From Chitinophaga cymbidii (GTDB lineage Bacteria; Bacteroidota; Bacteroidia; Chitinophagales; Chitinophagaceae), in the NCBI RefSeq assembly GCF_007992715.1, contig NZ_BKAU01000001.1:1736001-1800000 (forward strand): a stretch of DNA of 64,000 bases. Reading direction: 5' to 3'. Both the position numbers and the translations under genes were made by a program. Numbering within the stretch: position 1 is the first letter of the stretch; every line of letters starts with the position of its first letter. Positions 1 through 9,008 of this stretch are shown one piece after another. The notes under the pieces are model-generated. The model was not told the origin of the DNA, searched no databases, and saw only the letters and a list, made by a program, of their open reading frames with translations.

Positions 1-965
1 GTTCACAAAACGTAAATGCTTTTGTATCGGCGCTCGGCGAAAATCATACGATCGCCGCACAGCAATATTTCCTGACCGCGGGTGGGGAAGACAGCCTGGG
101 CGCGGAGCGCAACCTCACGCTCAACACCATCGTGTTTGCGGAAAACCCCGTGTACCTCGATTCTGTGTATTCCATCGAAGGAAAGAAGATCGGCTATTTT
201 ATGTATAACTTCTTTGCTCCGGACAAAGGGGATTCTACCTCCGCTTACGACAACGAAGTGGATGCCGTTTTCTCCCGGTTCAAAGCGCAGGGCGTAACGG
301 ACCTCATCCTTGACCTACGCTACAACCCGGGCGGGGACCAGGTTTCCACGATCAACTTGGGCAGCCAGATCGTCAAGAATTATACGGCGAACAAATTGTT
401 CTTCCGCAGGGAATACAATTCCTTGCTCACCCAGGAGTTCACGGAGGATTACGGGGAAGAATTCTTCAAAATGAATTTCACGCCGGAGGCGGGCAACATC
501 GGCAACACGTTGCAGAACTTCATCATCCTCACCAGCACGGAAACCGCTTCCGCCAGCGAGCTGATCATCAACGGCCTCAAACCTTACATGCCGGTATACA
601 TCATCGGCGATACCACGGCCGGCAAGAACGTCGGCTCCACCACCATCTACGAAGAAAACGACCTCCGCAACAAATGGGGCATGCAGCCGATCATCACCAA
701 GGCATTCAACTCGCAGAATCAATCAGATTATGGGCTGACGGGCTTTTCGCCGGACCAGCGCTTCTTTGAAAGCTTCAACCTCGGTGTGCTCGGCGATACC
801 AAAGAACCTTTATTGAATCTTGCATTGAAGAAGATCGTAGGAGCGCAATGGGGAAGAATGGCGCCCGCGGTGCAAAGCTCCCGCACCAAGGTGGAGAAGG
901 TGGGTTCTTCCAATATGTCGAGGGCTTTTTACCAGAAGATGTTCGAGCGGTTGCCGAAGCGGTAA
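1..965 (+). CDS. S41-family peptidase, 3' part (5' end outside window)
   Basis: The frame is open from base 3, so only the C-terminal ~320 residues are here and the start lies left of the window. The visible part is the C-terminal-processing-protease fold of family S41: a beta-strand/helix segment with the conserved LRYNPGG motif, then a stretch TETASASELIING holding the expected nucleophile serine, then TAGKNVGS holding the expected general-base lysine. Known members are periplasmic or outer-membrane proteases that clip C-terminal tails. The N-terminal part, where a signal peptide and PDZ domain would be, cannot be seen. A strong terminator follows the stop. The next gene is convergent. Confidence 0.9.
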   Translation, partial: SQNVNAFVSALGENHTIAAQQYFLTAGGEDSLGAERNLTLNTIVFAENPVYLDSVYSIEGKKIGYFMYNFFAPDKGDSTSAYDNEVDAVFSRFKAQGVTDLILDLRYNPGGDQVSTINLGSQIVKNYTANKLFFRREYNSLLTQEFTEDYGEEFFKMNFTPEAGNIGNTLQNFIILTSTETASASELIINGLKPYMPVYIIGDTTAGKNVGSTTIYEENDLRNKWGMQPIITKAFNSQNQSDYGLTGFSPDQRFFESFNLGVLGDTKEPLLNLALKKIVGAQWGRMAPAVQSSRTKVEKVGSSNMSRAFYQKMFERLPKR

Positions 966-986
966 TTGCTTATTTATAATTCTGAG

Positions 987-1015
987 GGCCGCATTCAATG
1001 GATGCGGCCTTTTTT
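987..1015 (+). terminator. Intrinsic terminator of the S41 peptidase gene
   Basis: Perfect 8-bp stem GGCCGCAT/ATGCGGCC (987-994 and 1002-1009) with a 7-nt loop and six T. The T-run overlaps the stop codon (1014-1016) of the convergent M28 peptidase gene. Confidence 0.85.
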
Positions 1016-1922
1016 ATGGCCGTTCATTCACCGCTTTCACCACATCGAGAATACTCAACACCGCCTGGTAGAAGAAAGATGGATTGATGCGGCTGAACTC
1101 GTCCGTGACCTTATGATAATCGGGATGATCTTCCACACCGAAATAGAGGAAAGGAATTTTCCGCAGATGAAAAACATGATGATCGCTCTGGCCGGTCCAG
1201 TCCTGCCCGGCATCTTCGGGTTTGTCGTGCCCCATTGGCAAAAGGATCGCGCTCTTCGCCGCGGCGGCGGTAATGTAGGGTTTAAGCTGCGGGTAATGAT
1301 ACGTGCCGCAGACATAGAGTTCACGTTTGTCATTATGGCTGATCATGTCCATATTGATGTTCATGAGCATGCTGGCCGCGGGCACGGGCAGCCGCGCTGA
1401 AAAATCCTTTGCGCCCTGCAATCCCATTTCTTCCGCGTCGAAGGCGGCGAAGATGAGGCTGTACCGCGGTGGATGCGCTTTGAAATATTTCGCTATCGCC
1501 AGGAGGCCCGCCACGCCGGAGGCATTATCGTCCGCGCCATTGTAGATGCTGTCCCCGCCCGAGGGTTGCGCTTTTGTTCCCACATGATCGTAATGCGCGC
1601 TGATCACGATAAAGCTGTCCACTTCCCCTTTAATATAGCCGTAGAGGTTAGTGCCCATGATGCGGCTGCCGCGTGAGTTGAAGAAAAATGATTGCTGATA
1701 GGTGTTGTAGAATTGTTCCAGTCCTGTTTCCTTTAACCGGTCCAGCAGGTAAAACTGCGCCATGCGGTTTCCTTTGGTGCCGGTTTTGCGGCCTTCCATC
1801 TTGTCTGCGGAGAGGGTTTGCACATCTTTCATGAGTTGCGCGGAATCGATCTGCGCGGAGGCGGGTTGCGCGGAGGCGGACAAAGCCATCATGCAGCCGA
1901 TAACGGACAGTAGCTTTTTCAT
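1014..1922 (-). CDS. M28-family zinc aminopeptidase, exported
   Basis: 302 residues from the ATG at 1922; an upstream in-frame start would overlap feoB and lacks a signal peptide, whereas this start gives MKKLLSVIGCMMALSASAQ, a typical export signal. The M28 di-zinc ligands are visible in order: SAHYDH (His, Asp), GADDNASG (bridging Asp), DAEEMG (catalytic Glu and ligand Glu), NMDM (Asp) and a late DYHKVTDE His. Family members are periplasmic or secreted aminopeptidases. A TACATTTG box (complement of 1938-1945) lies 15 nt before the start inside the end of feoB, so the gene may have its own promoter besides readthrough from feoB. Substrate cannot be told from sequence. Confidence 0.9.
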   Translation of the reverse strand: MKKLLSVIGCMMALSASAQPASAQIDSAQLMKDVQTLSADKMEGRKTGTKGNRMAQFYLLDRLKETGLEQFYNTYQQSFFFNSRGSRIMGTNLYGYIKGEVDSFIVISAHYDHVGTKAQPSGGDSIYNGADDNASGVAGLLAIAKYFKAHPPRYSLIFAAFDAEEMGLQGAKDFSARLPVPAASMLMNINMDMISHNDKRELYVCGTYHYPQLKPYITAAAAKSAILLPMGHDKPEDAGQDWTGQSDHHVFHLRKIPFLYFGVEDHPDYHKVTDEFSRINPSFFYQAVLSILDVVKAVNERP

Positions 1923-1953
1923 GCGGGCGTGTTTCTTCAAATGTAGGATAAAA

Positions 1954-4080
1954 TTATTTGAAGAGCTCATAGACGATCCAGCTGCAAACATAGGCCAGTA
2001 CGGTCATGTACACGAACTGAACGATGGGATATTTCCAGGAACGGGTTTCCCTTTTCACGATGGCGAGCGTGCTCATGCACTGCATGGCAAAGGCGTAGAA
2101 GATCATGAGCGAGAGGCCGGTGGCGAGCGTGTAAACCGGAGTGCCGTCTATGCGGGTGGCGGACTCCATTTTTTCGCGCAGCGTGGCATCGTTGTCTTCC
2201 GCGTCGCCCACGCTATACAGCGTGGCCATCGTTCCCACGAACACTTCGCGGGCGGCAAAGGAGGTGATCAGCGCAATGCCTATTTTCCAGTCGAAGCCCA
2301 GCGGTTCCACCGCGGGTTCAATAGCGTGGCCGATGATGCCGGCGTAGGAGTGGGAAAGCTTTTCAGACTGCAGCTGTTTGTCCAGCTCATCCAGCTGCGC
2401 GGGGTCGGTGGTGCCGGCCTGGAGCTGTTCGTATTTCGCGTGTACGGCGTCCATTCTGCCGGAGGGGCCGTATGAGGCCAGGAACCACAGCGCAATGGAG
2501 ATGACCATGATCACCTTACCGGCGTCCATGACGAATATCTTTGCTTTTTCCACCATGGTCACTGCGGCGTTTTTCCAGCGCGGGGCGCGGTATACGGGCA
2601 ATTCCATGATGAAGTAGCTCTTCTCGCGTATTTTGATGAACAGCTTCATGACCGCGGCCACGAGAATGGCCATGAAGAAGCCGAGCAGGTACAGTCCCAT
2701 CATCACCAAGCCCTGCAGGCTGAGAAAGCCGAGCACCATGCGGTCCGGAATCACCAGCGCGATCATGATGGTGTAGATGGGCAGCCGCGCCGAGCAGCTC
2801 ATGAGCGGTGTGATCATGATCGTGATCAGGCGTTCTTTCCTGTTCTCGATGTTGCGGGCGGCCATGATAGCGGGTACGGCGCAGGCCACACCGCTGATGA
2901 GGGGCATCACGGATTTGCCGTTCAGCCCCACCTGGCGCATCAGGCGGTCCGTCAGAAAGCTGATGCGGGCCATGTAGCCGGTATCTTCCAGGATGGTGAT
3001 CAGGCCGAACAGGATCATGATCTGCGGCACAAAGACCGCAATGCCACCGAGGCCGGCGATGATGCCGTTGATGAAGGCATCGCTGACCTTATTGTCCGGC
3101 AGCACCTCTGAAAGCCATCCGCTGAGCGAACCGAAGCCCGCGTCTATGAGGTCCATCGGGTAGGAGGCGATCCAGAATATACTTTGGAAAAGCAGGAACA
3201 GCACCACCAGCAGGATAAGATATCCCCAGAAGCGGTGCAGCAGCACGTTATCGATCCTTTCGGTCTGCAATTGCTGCTGCAGCGGGTCGGTTTCCACTAC
3301 GGTGCCGTTCATGATATGTTTGATGCGGGCGTAGCGCTGCATGATCTCTTCCGCCTGTACTTTTGTTTTGTTGAAGCCGTGCTGCTGCAGGGAATTTCTG
3401 ATGGCGCCCTGCTGCTGTTTGTCGAGGAAATGCAGCTCGTCGTAATTCACGGCCACGTGCAGCGCGGCGTAGTCGCTGGACACAGGGTATATCCGCCGGA
3501 TGTCTTCCACTACGGCCGGCGCCAGCTGGTGATTCTCGATGAAATCCCGCGCGGGGGCGCCGAATTTTTCCTGTGCGATCAGCTCGATATTTTTCTTCAG
3601 CTGCTGCAAGCCCTTGTTGCGGCGCGGGTTGATAGCCACAACGGGCACGCCCAGTTCGCGTTCCAGGCCCGCGAGGTCTACCTCCACACCTTTTTTCTTG
3701 GCGAGGTCCATCATGGTAAGACCGATGATCACGGGCACTTTGAGGTCTATGATCTGGGAGCAGAAGAGCAGGTTGCGCTTGAGGTTGGAGGCGTCGGCGA
3801 TGATCAGGACCATGTCCGGCTTGTCGGCGCCTTTGGGATTGAGAAGCACGTCGTACGTTACAAATTCGTCCGCGCTTTTGGGATACAGGCTGTAGGTACC
3901 CGGCAGGTCAATAATGTTGGCTTCCAGCTGCGGGGCAATGCGGGCAATACCGGTTTTTTTATCTACCGTTACCCCCGGAAAGTTGCTCACCTTCTGGTTT
4001 AAACCTGTAAGCGCATTAAAGAGAGAGCTTTTACCACTGTTAGGATTGCCTACCAGTGCAATATTGATGGGTACCTTCAT
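1954..4080 (-). CDS. feoB: Ferrous iron transport protein B
   Basis: 708 residues from the ATG at 4080; a TTG six codons upstream is possible but the ATG places the G1 motif 10 residues in, as usual. The N-terminal GTPase domain shows G1 GNPNSGKSS, G3 DLPG and G4-like TMMD, followed by a helical regulatory domain and an integral-membrane part with the Gate motifs around SGVACAVPAIMAAR and MSCSARLPIY, the second carrying the Cys of the transport path. It moves Fe2+ across the inner membrane. FeoB normally works with FeoA, but feoA here lies about 34 kb away at 38359-38592 and none is adjacent. M28 peptidase follows 31 nt downstream of the stop. Confidence 0.97.
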   Translation of the reverse strand: MKVPINIALVGNPNSGKSSLFNALTGLNQKVSNFPGVTVDKKTGIARIAPQLEANIIDLPGTYSLYPKSADEFVTYDVLLNPKGADKPDMVLIIADASNLKRNLLFCSQIIDLKVPVIIGLTMMDLAKKKGVEVDLAGLERELGVPVVAINPRRNKGLQQLKKNIELIAQEKFGAPARDFIENHQLAPAVVEDIRRIYPVSSDYAALHVAVNYDELHFLDKQQQGAIRNSLQQHGFNKTKVQAEEIMQRYARIKHIMNGTVVETDPLQQQLQTERIDNVLLHRFWGYLILLVVLFLLFQSIFWIASYPMDLIDAGFGSLSGWLSEVLPDNKVSDAFINGIIAGLGGIAVFVPQIMILFGLITILEDTGYMARISFLTDRLMRQVGLNGKSVMPLISGVACAVPAIMAARNIENRKERLITIMITPLMSCSARLPIYTIMIALVIPDRMVLGFLSLQGLVMMGLYLLGFFMAILVAAVMKLFIKIREKSYFIMELPVYRAPRWKNAAVTMVEKAKIFVMDAGKVIMVISIALWFLASYGPSGRMDAVHAKYEQLQAGTTDPAQLDELDKQLQSEKLSHSYAGIIGHAIEPAVEPLGFDWKIGIALITSFAAREVFVGTMATLYSVGDAEDNDATLREKMESATRIDGTPVYTLATGLSLMIFYAFAMQCMSTLAIVKRETRSWKYPIVQFVYMTVLAYVCSWIVYELFK

Positions 4081-4182
4081 CCTTATCTGATCCTCCAAAA
4101 TTTTGAATATGCAAAACTAGCAATTATCGGGGGATGGGAATGATCGAATCGGGAAAAATACTGTTAAAAGCGGGAAGGCATG

Positions 4183-4208
4183 AAAAAACCGCGGTGGATA
4201 CCGCGGTT
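4183..4208 (-). terminator. Intrinsic terminator of the padR-pspC operon
   Basis: Perfect 9-bp stem AACCGCGGT/ACCGCGGTT (4187-4195 and 4200-4208), loop of four, with a T-run when read on the minus strand, 25 nt past the stop of the PspC-domain gene. Confidence 0.85.
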
Positions 4209-4232
4209 GGCTATCGTTTTTCGAAACTAAAC

Positions 4233-6035
4233 TTATTGTGACGAAGATGGATCGAGTGTTTTGAAGGGATTCAGGAACAAGAAGCTCACAACGGCCATGG
4301 CAATACTTTTTTTGTCGGCTGCCGCTTCTTTGTTGCTGCTGTCGTCAATGGGCGTGGTGTTCTGTTCCTGCTGGCGGGCCGGGCCCCGGTAGCGGTACTC
4401 GTTGCGGGGATTGGCGGTATCCGCGGGTGCGGGGGCTTCCTCCTTTTTCTTTTCCAGCTGGTCCGTTCTTTCCCATCCGCCGGGCGTCATCCGTATATCG
4501 ATCTGCCTGTTTTCATCCCAGTCGTAATGATCATCCCACCATTCCTCGCGCCAGTTGCGGATGAAATTGTAGTGATATCTTACTTCGCGGTCTATGAGGA
4601 TGTGCTTGCCTACGGGCACCCTGATCACCACGGTGATCTGCTGGTTACGGTATTTTGAATTGCGGGGGATGGAGATGCCGGAGGGAATGTACAGCACGGA
4701 GTCCGTCTGCTGCATGTTCACGTTGATGAGGCGGGTGTATGCTTTCGCCTGCGCCACCGTTCTGCCCCGCGCGCTTCTCACCACTTCCACCGCAAAGCTG
4801 TCTGTTTCGCTTTTCAGTACGCGGATGTTGATATCGTCTATGATCACGGTATCGTCCACCACGCGGAGGTTGCCGTCGAACAGGTTCACATCGTCCAGCT
4901 CCAGCACGCTTTCCGCTTTCTTGACGATCAGGCGGCCCTGGCTGGGCTGTGTGATGGAAAGTGTTTCGGTTTCCTTGTAGCGGGTATTGAAATCCCTCGC
5001 CAGTGAAACCACCAGCCATACCGAGAAGAACACCCCGAGCAGCCAGAAAAATCCTAAAGTATATCCTGCATACCTGTTCTGTTGTTTGATGCCGGCCATC
5101 TTGCGCACGAGGAAAGCCACGAGCGAAAGGATCGGAATGCCCACCAGCAAGGCCAGCGCCGGCCAGAAGAGCATTGTTTGCACACCATTGTCCAGTAAAA
5201 GGTCTTTGACTGGGATCAGGACCGCGGAAAAGACAGCTGACATGATGAGGCCAACTACCAATACAAAGAGCATCACTACTGCGAGGAAGAGGAAAAAGCC
5301 TTTTGCAATGTATGCAATGACATTTGCCAGTCCTCTGAAAAACCCTTCTATTGCAGATCCGGCATCTCTACCGAACTGTTTCCCGCGGCCCTCCGAAAAA
5401 TTTCTGACATCATCTCCCATTCTTTCCATGCGTGAGCGGAAGGAGTTCATTTCTTCCTGCACGGCGGCCTTGATGTTGTTCACATCCACACGTTCCCCGC
5501 GCATTTCCAGCTTTTCCGCGGCGGTCACCGCTTCGGGAGTAGCGAACCAGAGGATGAAGTAGAGCAGGATGCCGCCTCCCCACATCACCGCGCCGATGGC
5601 GAAGATGATGCGGAACACCAGGGGGTCCACGTTAAAATATGCGCCGAGGCCGCTGCAGACGCCGCCCAGCACCTTGCCGTCCGGGTCCCGGTAAAACCGT
5701 TTGCGCGGACGGATGAAAGGAGCGAAAGGTTCTGATGCCGTTCTCTGCCTGCTGTCCGCCGTATTGCCGTCTTCCTCCACAAACTGTTCGGGTGTGCCCA
5801 TGGAAGCTTTGATAGCCTGCACATCCTCGTCTGTAATACAATGCGCGCCCTTGCGGATCTTTTCCTGGAAGATCTCCGCAATGCGGCTTTCAATATCTCC
5901 GACGATCTCTTCCGCGCCTTCTTCCTTCGCGAAATACCGCCTCAGGCTATCAAGGTACTGTCGGAGTATCTCGTAAGCACTGTCCTCGATGGGGATCAGG
6001 CGGCTCGACAGGTTTATATTGATAATCTTTTTCAT
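4233..6035 (-). CDS. PspC-domain multi-pass membrane protein
   Basis: 600 residues. Residues 1-90 form a soluble alpha-helical region (YEILRQYLDSLRRYF, then a segment on MGTPEQF) common to Bacteroidota PspC proteins. Residues 112-170 are the PspC domain (GGVCSGLGAYFNVDP followed by a hydrophobic helix). Three or four further membrane helices lie at about 235-345, then a ~250-residue exposed region rich in beta-strand with an acidic/proline-rich end. PspC is the phage-shock-type envelope-stress sensor; the link of this larger protein to envelope stress is inference. It is 42 nt downstream of a PadR-family repressor and almost surely co-transcribed with it, a pairing often seen in this phylum. 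Confidence 0.88.
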   Translation of the reverse strand: MKKIININLSSRLIPIEDSAYEILRQYLDSLRRYFAKEEGAEEIVGDIESRIAEIFQEKIRKGAHCITDEDVQAIKASMGTPEQFVEEDGNTADSRQRTASEPFAPFIRPRKRFYRDPDGKVLGGVCSGLGAYFNVDPLVFRIIFAIGAVMWGGGILLYFILWFATPEAVTAAEKLEMRGERVDVNNIKAAVQEEMNSFRSRMERMGDDVRNFSEGRGKQFGRDAGSAIEGFFRGLANVIAYIAKGFFLFLAVVMLFVLVVGLIMSAVFSAVLIPVKDLLLDNGVQTMLFWPALALLVGIPILSLVAFLVRKMAGIKQQNRYAGYTLGFFWLLGVFFSVWLVVSLARDFNTRYKETETLSITQPSQGRLIVKKAESVLELDDVNLFDGNLRVVDDTVIIDDINIRVLKSETDSFAVEVVRSARGRTVAQAKAYTRLINVNMQQTDSVLYIPSGISIPRNSKYRNQQITVVIRVPVGKHILIDREVRYHYNFIRNWREEWWDDHYDWDENRQIDIRMTPGGWERTDQLEKKKEEAPAPADTANPRNEYRYRGPARQQEQNTTPIDDSSNKEAAADKKSIAMAVVSFLFLNPFKTLDPSSSQ

Positions 6036-6077
6036 CTGCTTAATCTGTTTAGGTTTTAGGTAAACTCGGATTGTATA

Positions 6078-6416
6078 TTATTGGATGGTGTTAGGTTGTG
6101 TGAGCTGGTGAACGGCGTTGGCCAGTTCGTTCCAGGTATTTTCCAGGTCCCGGTAAAAGGTTTCCCCTTTTTCGGTCATGGAAAAATACTTGCGCGGGGG
6201 GCCGGAGCTGCTTTCTACCCACCGGTACGTGAGCAGCTCGGCATTTTTGAGGCGTGTCAAAAGCGGATACAGCGTCCCTTCCAGGATATCCAGCTTTGCT
6301 TCTTTCATTTTTTCAATAATGTCTGAAGGATAAGCCTCGCCTTGCTTGATGATGGAAAGAATGCAGAATTCCAGCACCCCTTTCCGCATCTGCGACTGTG
6401 TATTATCAATGTTCAT
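6078..6416 (-). CDS. PadR-family transcriptional regulator
   Basis: 112 residues. The winged-helix core is clear: MRKGVLEFCILSIIKQGEAY, then LEGTLYPLLTRLKNAELL (recognition helix) and PPRKYFSMTEKG (wing), followed by a C-terminal helix for dimerisation. Family members are small dimeric repressors that respond to a ligand or stress and commonly regulate the membrane protein gene next to them. It is first in a two-gene operon with the PspC protein and has a well-matched promoter at 6481-6510. Autoregulation is likely but no operator was identified. Confidence 0.92.
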   Translation of the reverse strand: MNIDNTQSQMRKGVLEFCILSIIKQGEAYPSDIIEKMKEAKLDILEGTLYPLLTRLKNAELLTYRWVESSSGPPRKYFSMTEKGETFYRDLENTWNELANAVHQLTQPNTIQ

Positions 6417-6480
6417 GGCAAGTGAGCTTTAAAAACCGTTATTTGTTCCGAAGCCAGGGTATTTCCTCAACTTCACGATA

Positions 6481-6510
6481 CAAAGATAGAAAGAATTTAC
6501 TACTATGCAA
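6481..6510 (-). promoter_or_regulatory. Promoter for padR-pspC
   Basis: On the minus strand: TTG (complement of 6508-6510), 19 nt, then a perfect Bacteroidota -7 element TATCTTTG (complement of 6481-6488). Leader of about 60 nt to the padR start. Confidence 0.65.
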
Positions 6511-6760
6511 TACACAATACCAATCAATGCAAAATAACTTGCTTTAAATATTACTGTAGAAAATAGAAATTTCCTTGCCTATATTGCATTTGGGCGGATT
6601 TTGGACTTTCCGGCGGCCAGGACCGAATTGTGATGAGCGGTCATATAGGCGGATGGGGGTGAATGTCGATGATTTCCGTTAAATAATGGATAGATAAGGG
6701 TTTATGATCGATTTAACATTTCTTTGACCCGCCAAAATATGATTTCTGGATCGGAGAGGT
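6511..6760. other. Divergent intergenic region, no gene seen
   Basis: About 250 bp between padR and the small exported-protein gene. AT-rich at its left side, no ORF with coding character on either strand, no strong hairpin. It presumably holds upstream control sites for both genes. Confidence 0.5.
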
Positions 6761-6768
6761 TATTTTTG
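6761..6768 (+). promoter_or_regulatory. -7 element upstream of the small exported-protein gene
   Basis: TATTTTTG matches TAnnTTTG exactly, 31 nt before the ATG. No convincing TTTG is found 17-20 nt upstream, so the promoter call rests on the -7 box alone. Confidence 0.45.
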
Positions 6769-6799
6769 CTTCACATACAAATAAGTGATATAAGTATTG

Positions 6800-7105
6800 A
6801 TGAAAAGACTACTCAGTATATTTCTTCTTAGCCTGATGTGCGTTCAACTGCTCCCGATAGAGCAGATGGGGAAATTACTGTTCAACAACCAGATCGTGGA
6901 AGAGCACGTTGATGGTGGTGGTAGTTGCACATCAAAAGTTAAACTTAGTAATGGCGACATCAATTGTCACCGTTATGCGGATGCGAACGCAGCGCTCAAT
7001 CCCGAGCTTTTCCTCAATACACTTTCTTACCGTTATCACGAGGATATTCCTGCCAGTCCGGTTCAGGAAATCCAGACTCCTCCACCAAACGGTCATCTTG
7101 CTTAA
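6800..7105 (+). CDS. Small exported protein of unknown function
   Basis: 101 residues from the ATG at 6800 (a TTG one codon earlier is less likely). The N-terminus MKRLLSIFLLSLMCVQLLP is a signal peptide or membrane anchor. The rest is short, with a glycine-rich patch GGGSC and a second Cys in GDINCHRY, so a disulphide is possible. It has a -7 box upstream and a hairpin terminator downstream, which supports a stand-alone transcribed gene. I do not recognise the family. The SulP/carbonic anhydrase operon begins 220 bp downstream on the same strand. Confidence 0.65.
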   Translation: MKRLLSIFLLSLMCVQLLPIEQMGKLLFNNQIVEEHVDGGGSCTSKVKLSNGDINCHRYADANAALNPELFLNTLSYRYHEDIPASPVQEIQTPPPNGHLA

Positions 7106-7114
7106 ATGACCCTT

Positions 7115-7144
7115 GTGTACGCCAATTACTGCGTACACGCTTTT
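7115..7144 (+). terminator. Terminator after the small exported-protein gene
   Basis: Perfect 8-bp stem GTGTACGC/GCGTACAC (7115-7122 and 7131-7138), 8-nt loop, followed by a short GCTTTT tract. The weak T-run lowers confidence. Confidence 0.55.
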
Positions 7145-7326
7145 GCATTTTCATTTTCTTATTTGTACAAATTCAGATGAAACGCTGATGTACGCTTAAC
7201 CTTGCTTCGTTATGACCTTTTTACGGGTAATACGGGCCAGCGGGTAATCCGGCAATGCATTGTTGACTGCATGCATGCGCGGAGATGGCTGCATCATCGT
7301 TATGATCTGCTTAAATCCATGCTATC

Positions 7327-8973
7327 ATGAGCAAAAAAATTGGTTTTTTCTCGAATATTAAAGGTGATCTTCCGGCTGGCCTTGTTGTATTTCTGATTGC
7401 GGTACCGCTTTGTCTTGGTATCGCACTGGCGTCTGGCGCGCCTTTGTTCTCCGGTATGATTTCCGGTATTATCGGCGGTCTTGTGATCGGGTTCCTGAGT
7501 GGCTCCAATCTGAGCGTGAGCGGTCCCGCCGCAGGGCTTACCGCCATTGTGCTGAACGCTATCACCACACTGGGCGTATATGAGATCTTTTTGCTGGCAG
7601 TAATGCTGGGCGGTATCATGCAGCTGGTGCTGGGGCTTTTGAAAGCCGGTACGGTGGCCAACTACTTTCCGTCGAATGTAATTACCGGGATGCTGACGGC
7701 CATCGGCCTTATCATCATCCTGAAACAAATCCCTCATGCATTTGGCTATGACGCCGATGCGGAAGGTGATTTTGCGTTTGTGCAGGCAGACGGGGAGAAT
7801 ACGATCTCTTCCCTGTTCAGCATGCTGAACCATGTGCATTTCGGCGCGGTGATCATTACCCTCGTATCTATATTGATCCTGTTGTACTGGAGCAAGGTGC
7901 CGAAAGTGAACGTGATCCCGGCGCCGCTGGTAGCGGTGCTGACAGGGGTGGGGCTTAACCAGCTTTTCCTTGCGGGCGGTTCTCCGCTGGGGCTGGAACA
8001 AAGCCACCTGGTAACGCTGCCGATCGCGGATTCTTTCAGCGATTTCATCGGGCAGTTCACGATGCCGGACTTCTCCCAGATCGGCAACAGCGAAGTTTGG
8101 GTGATCGCCGCCACCATTGCGGTGGTGGCTTCCCTGGAAACCTTGCTGAACCTGGAAGCGACGGACAAGCTGGACCCGCTGAAGCGTTACAGTTCTCCCA
8201 ACCGGGAACTGAGGGCGCAGGGTATCGGCAACATCGTCAGCGGCCTGATCGGCGGTATGCCTATCACTTCCGTGATCGTGCGTTCTTCCGCCAATATCAA
8301 CGCGGGCGGCCGTACCAAACTGGCGGCCATGACGCACGGCGCATTGCTGCTGTTCTGCGCGGCGCTGATCCCCGGCATCCTGAACATGATCCCGCTGGCT
8401 ACGCTGGCAGCCGTGCTGCTGGTAACAGGTTACAAACTTTGTAAACCGGAGATATTCAAGAAGATGTTCCAGAAGGGCAAATACCAGTGGGCGCCTTTCC
8501 TTGTGACGGTTGTTACCATCGTATTCACGGACCTGCTGATCGGTGTAGCCGTGGGCCTTGCCGTGAGCGTGCTCTTCATCATGTGGGGCAATATGAAAAG
8601 CCCCTATTTCTTCCAGAAAGAAAAATACCGTACCGGTGACCTGATCCGCCTGGAACTGTCCCAGGAAGTATCCTTCCTCAACAAAGCCAACATCCTGCTT
8701 ACGCTGGACCGCCTGCCGGAAAACAGCACCGTGGTGATCGACGCCAGCAAAACGCTGTACATCGACCAGGACGTGCTGGACATCATCCGCGAATTCACGC
8801 AGATCAAAGCGCAGCAGAAAAAGATCAAGGTTGTGCTGAAAGGCTTCAAGGAAGCTTACAACATCACCAATACGGACCATCTTTTCCTTGACGCGCCGGA
8901 AAAAGAAAAGCCGGTGTCTGTTGTGACCAACGGTACGCACAAGGAACTGCTGAAAGAACTGACCGTCAATTAA
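7327..8973 (+). CDS. SulP-family anion (probably bicarbonate) transporter
   Basis: 548 residues. The N-terminal ~400 residues form the SLC26/SulP membrane domain, with the signature PAGLVVFLIAVPLCLGIALA near the start and SGPAAGLTAIV in the third helix. The C-terminal ~110 residues form a STAS domain (VVIDASKTLYIDQDVLDII). SulP proteins carry sulfate, bicarbonate or dicarboxylates. The carbonic anhydrase gene 35 bp downstream on the same strand argues for bicarbonate, as in known SulP-carbonic anhydrase pairs; this substrate is inference. The 546-residue antisense ORF across this gene is a codon-composition shadow. Confidence 0.93.
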   Translation: MSKKIGFFSNIKGDLPAGLVVFLIAVPLCLGIALASGAPLFSGMISGIIGGLVIGFLSGSNLSVSGPAAGLTAIVLNAITTLGVYEIFLLAVMLGGIMQLVLGLLKAGTVANYFPSNVITGMLTAIGLIIILKQIPHAFGYDADAEGDFAFVQADGENTISSLFSMLNHVHFGAVIITLVSILILLYWSKVPKVNVIPAPLVAVLTGVGLNQLFLAGGSPLGLEQSHLVTLPIADSFSDFIGQFTMPDFSQIGNSEVWVIAATIAVVASLETLLNLEATDKLDPLKRYSSPNRELRAQGIGNIVSGLIGGMPITSVIVRSSANINAGGRTKLAAMTHGALLLFCAALIPGILNMIPLATLAAVLLVTGYKLCKPEIFKKMFQKGKYQWAPFLVTVVTIVFTDLLIGVAVGLAVSVLFIMWGNMKSPYFFQKEKYRTGDLIRLELSQEVSFLNKANILLTLDRLPENSTVVIDASKTLYIDQDVLDIIREFTQIKAQQKKIKVVLKGFKEAYNITNTDHLFLDAPEKEKPVSVVTNGTHKELLKELTVN

Positions 8974-9008
8974 ACACTAAAACAATCATCGATTAAATAT
9001 ACTGACCA

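Noticed and set aside
7300-8940. 546-codon minus-strand ORF
   Set aside because: Lies entirely antisense to the clear SulP gene; His/Arg/Gln-rich composition with no motif, a shadow of codon bias.
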